From: Haloferax sulfurifontis ATCC BAA-897
GTDB lineage: Archaea; Halobacteriota; Halobacteria; Halobacteriales; Haloferacaceae
Assembly (NCBI RefSeq): GCF_000337835.1
Contig: NZ_AOLM01000026.1
Coordinates: 1-60,961, forward strand
Direction: 5' to 3'
DNA: 60,961 bases
Positions 58,862 through 60,961 of the stretch are shown in pieces. The translations under genes were made by a program, and so were the position numbers. How positions within the stretch are numbered: the first letter of the stretch is position 1; every line of letters starts with the position of its first letter. The notes below the pieces were generated by a model. The model made no database searches and had not been told where the DNA came from. It saw nothing but the letters and a program-made list of their open reading frames with translations.

Positions 58862-60961
58862 GTGCGTGGAGAATCGGGCCGCCGGGCGCGGTTGCTTTGG
58901 ACGATGTTCGTCGTCGCCTGTCTCGTCTCGACAGCGCCGGTGACGGTCGTTTCCGCGGGGACGGGGGCGTGGTCCGCCCCGCCCGGAGACGGCCCGGCCG
59001 CGACGACGTCAGCGCCGGTCGGTGCCGACCCGGGCCGCGCTTCGGCGCTCGGGTCGGCCGCGGGACCGCCGCGACAGACCGCGAACGAGACGAACAACAG
59101 CACCGGCGTCCTCCACGAGAACCCCGACGAGGTCGACGACGAGAACGAGCTCGACCGCCTGCTTTCGTACCTCTCGGGCGAACTCAACGGCGACATCGGC
59201 GCGAGCGCCCTGCGACTCAGTCAGGGCGAATACGCCGCCGCGAGGGCGGCGCTCGGCGACGACTACGACGACTCGCTCGCCAAGTACGTTGACGTGGAAG
59301 GCGAGACCGGAGACGACCGCACGGGCGAGGAGTACCGGACCGTCGGCGAGACCCAGCGGGCGTACGTCGACACCGTCAGCGAGTTCCGCGAGACCCGCCG
59401 CGAGTACGAGGCGGCGAGGCAGGCGGGCGACGACGAGCGCGCCCGCGAACTCGCCCGCGAGCTGACGCGCCTTGCCGAGGACGGCGAGACGCAGTCCGCC
59501 CGGCTCACGGACGCGTTCGAGACGATTTCGAACCGGACCGACGGCGACCTGACGGAGTCCAGCGCCCGAATCGGGGCGGTGCAGGCGAACATCTCCGAGC
59601 GGCGCGACGAAATCGTCTCCCGCGAGTTCGTCGCCACACGCCTCAGCGTCGACGACTACGACCGGAACATCTCCTTTACCGACCCGCTCGTCGTCTCGGG
59701 GTCGCTCGTCGCCGACAACGGCACGCCGGTCGCGGCGACGACCGCCCGCTTCGCGGTCGGTGGGCAGACGGTCCGGTCGGCGGTCGACCCCGACGGCTCG
59801 TTCGAACTGACCTACCGACCGACGCGGATTCCGGCCGACACCTCGGCGCTCGTCGTCCGGTATCTCCCGAACGACGCGTCGATGTATCAGGCGACAGAGC
59901 GGGTCGTCCCCGTCGCCGTCTCGCAGGTGAACGCGACCGCGGACCTGTCCGGGCCGTCCGCGTCGCCCTACGGCTACGCCGACGCCGTCTCGGTTCGCGC
60001 CGCGGTTCGTGCGAACGGGACGCCGGTGGCTGACTACCCGCTTTCGGCGACCTTCGCCGGGTCGTCGGCGACCGCGGCGGCGACGGACGCGAGCGGCCGG
60101 TCGACCATCTCGGCGACCGTCCCCGCGACCGCGACGGGAGCGGCTTCGATTCGCGTCGTGCCCGACGGCGACGACAGGGCGGTCACGTTCGCCCCCGCGA
60201 CGGCGTCGGTCCCGCTCGAAACCGAGGGGACGACGCTCGACGCGAGCGCCCGGGAGACCGGGAACGAGACGGTCGTCGTCGACGGCCGACTCGAAACCGA
60301 CGAGGGCGAGGCCGTGCGCGACCAGACCGTCGCCGTCAGCGTCGGCGGGCGCGCGGTCGCGTCGGCGACGACCGACCAGTCGGGCGCGTACCGGGCGACG
60401 TTCGACCTCCCGAGCGACGCCAGCGCCGAGAACGCGACCGTCTCGGCCGCGTTCGACGGCGCGGGGACGAACCTCGGGTCGTCCGCCGCGACGGCGAGCG
60501 TCCGGCTCTCGGACGGTGCCGCCGCCGGCGGAAGCGGCGCGTCCGGCGGGCTCCCGTTCGACCCGTTCGACCTCGCGTGGGTCGTCGTCGGGACCGCGGT
60601 GGTCGGTCTCGTCGCCGCCGTCCTCCTCCGGCGGAACGGCGCCGGCGACTCCGTGACGGCGGCGGTCGCCGACGAGTCGGGCGCGTCGGACGCCGGCGAC
60701 ACGGTCGACCCGGAACCGGCGGGGACGGGGACGACGGCGTTGGACTCGGCGGCCGCGGCCCTCGACGCCGGCCGGCCGAACGACGCGGTGGTCGTCGCCT
60801 ACGCGGGCGTCCGAGAGTCGCTCGGGACCGCCGCGGGGGTGGACGACGCCGCGACCCACTGGGAGTTCTGCGACCGCTGTGTCGACGCCGGCGTCGCGCC
60901 CGCCGACGCGCTCGAATCGCTCACCGCGGGGTACGAGCGCGCGGCCTACAGCGGGCTCTCG
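58862..60961 (+). CDS. Surface protein with CARDB-like domains and DUF4129-type C-terminus, partial
   Basis: The gene begins with a GTG at 58862 (ATTAGG about 27 bp upstream) and runs off the window end at codon 700. A signal peptide (about 8-31), an acidic helical region (about 80-200), beta domains (about 210-550) and a membrane helix near residue 580 (WVVVGTAVVGLVAAVLL) are followed by a cytoplasmic part that looks like DUF4129 (VVAYAGVRESLG, THWEFCDRC). DUF4129 proteins with MoxR and DUF58 form a recurring cluster, some with transglutaminase domains. It is divergent from the DUF58 operon and shares its 217-bp upstream region. Confidence 0.8.
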   Translation, partial: MRGESGRRARLLWTMFVVACLVSTAPVTVVSAGTGAWSAPPGDGPAATTSAPVGADPGRASALGSAAGPPRQTANETNNSTGVLHENPDEVDDENELDRLLSYLSGELNGDIGASALRLSQGEYAAARAALGDDYDDSLAKYVDVEGETGDDRTGEEYRTVGETQRAYVDTVSEFRETRREYEAARQAGDDERARELARELTRLAEDGETQSARLTDAFETISNRTDGDLTESSARIGAVQANISERRDEIVSREFVATRLSVDDYDRNISFTDPLVVSGSLVADNGTPVAATTARFAVGGQTVRSAVDPDGSFELTYRPTRIPADTSALVVRYLPNDASMYQATERVVPVAVSQVNATADLSGPSASPYGYADAVSVRAAVRANGTPVADYPLSATFAGSSATAAATDASGRSTISATVPATATGAASIRVVPDGDDRAVTFAPATASVPLETEGTTLDASARETGNETVVVDGRLETDEGEAVRDQTVAVSVGGRAVASATTDQSGAYRATFDLPSDASAENATVSAAFDGAGTNLGSSAATASVRLSDGAAAGGSGASGGLPFDPFDLAWVVVGTAVVGLVAAVLLRRNGAGDSVTAAVADESGASDAGDTVDPEPAGTGTTALDSAAAALDAGRPNDAVVVAYAGVRESLGTAAGVDDAATHWEFCDRCVDAGVAPADALESLTAGYERAAYSGLS

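Noticed and set aside
1..60961. tRNA, rRNA or CRISPR array
   Set aside because: No T-arm-like GTTCGAATC in a cloverleaf context, no rRNA sequence, and no regularly spaced repeats were seen by eye; a covariance-model scan would settle it.

Overview
The window is a piece of a haloarchaeal chromosome, most likely Haloferax or a close relative (inference). Supporting signs are high GC, acidic proteins, halocyanins, Tat lipoproteins, an Orc1/Cdc6 protein, PGF-CTERM surface proteins, and TATA elements about 27 bp before start codons, which implies leaderless mRNAs. I see no rRNA, tRNA, CRISPR array or intact insertion sequence. Both ends are cut inside genes.

Layout. 1-6 kb: the end of an M20-type carbamoylase/hydantoinase, an IclR regulator, class I fructose-1,6-bisphosphatase, a small membrane protein and a divergent Orc1/Cdc6 paralogue, separated by unusually long AT-richer spacers. 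6.3-23 kb: an anaerobic respiration (denitrification) island. It holds nirK, quinol-type norB, a halocyanin and a two-domain membrane-anchored halocyanin, a multicopper oxidase, an AhbD/NirJ-like radical SAM enzyme, two DUF2249 proteins, an NnrS-like membrane protein, a cupin, a DUF59-like protein, a CGCGG-motif protein and two regulators. Nitrate reductase and nitrous oxide reductase are not in the window. 23-28 kb: thiC, a cation/Ca2+ exchanger, a double UspA protein and a FilR1-type regulator.

27.9-36.4 kb: a three-gene surface operon encoding a 1952-residue secreted protein with PKD, PQQ-propeller and CARDB-like parts and a thioester (CVEQ) alpha/alpha domain, then a dockerin protein and a cohesin/PGF-CTERM protein. 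36.5-41 kb: a lipoprotein, a small membrane protein, malic enzyme (maeB) and a duplicated small gene. 41.3-49.3 kb: a 2259-residue PGF-CTERM surface protein and a second surface protein. 49.4-61 kb: a DUF457 membrane protein, a LolCDE/MacB-like ABC exporter, and a MoxR/DUF58/DUF4350/DUF4129 cluster.

How it works together. The island is tied together by a 12-bp palindrome, CGAAC-NN-GTTCG, found upstream of at least ten genes. In eight cases the gap from box to start codon is 38-45 nt. This matches what is expected for the NarO-type anaerobic activator element of haloarchaeal denitrification genes, and it brings several uncharacterised small proteins into the same regulon. The surface operon looks like a self-contained extracellular complex: a non-anchored thioester protein, a dockerin adaptor and an anchored cohesin.
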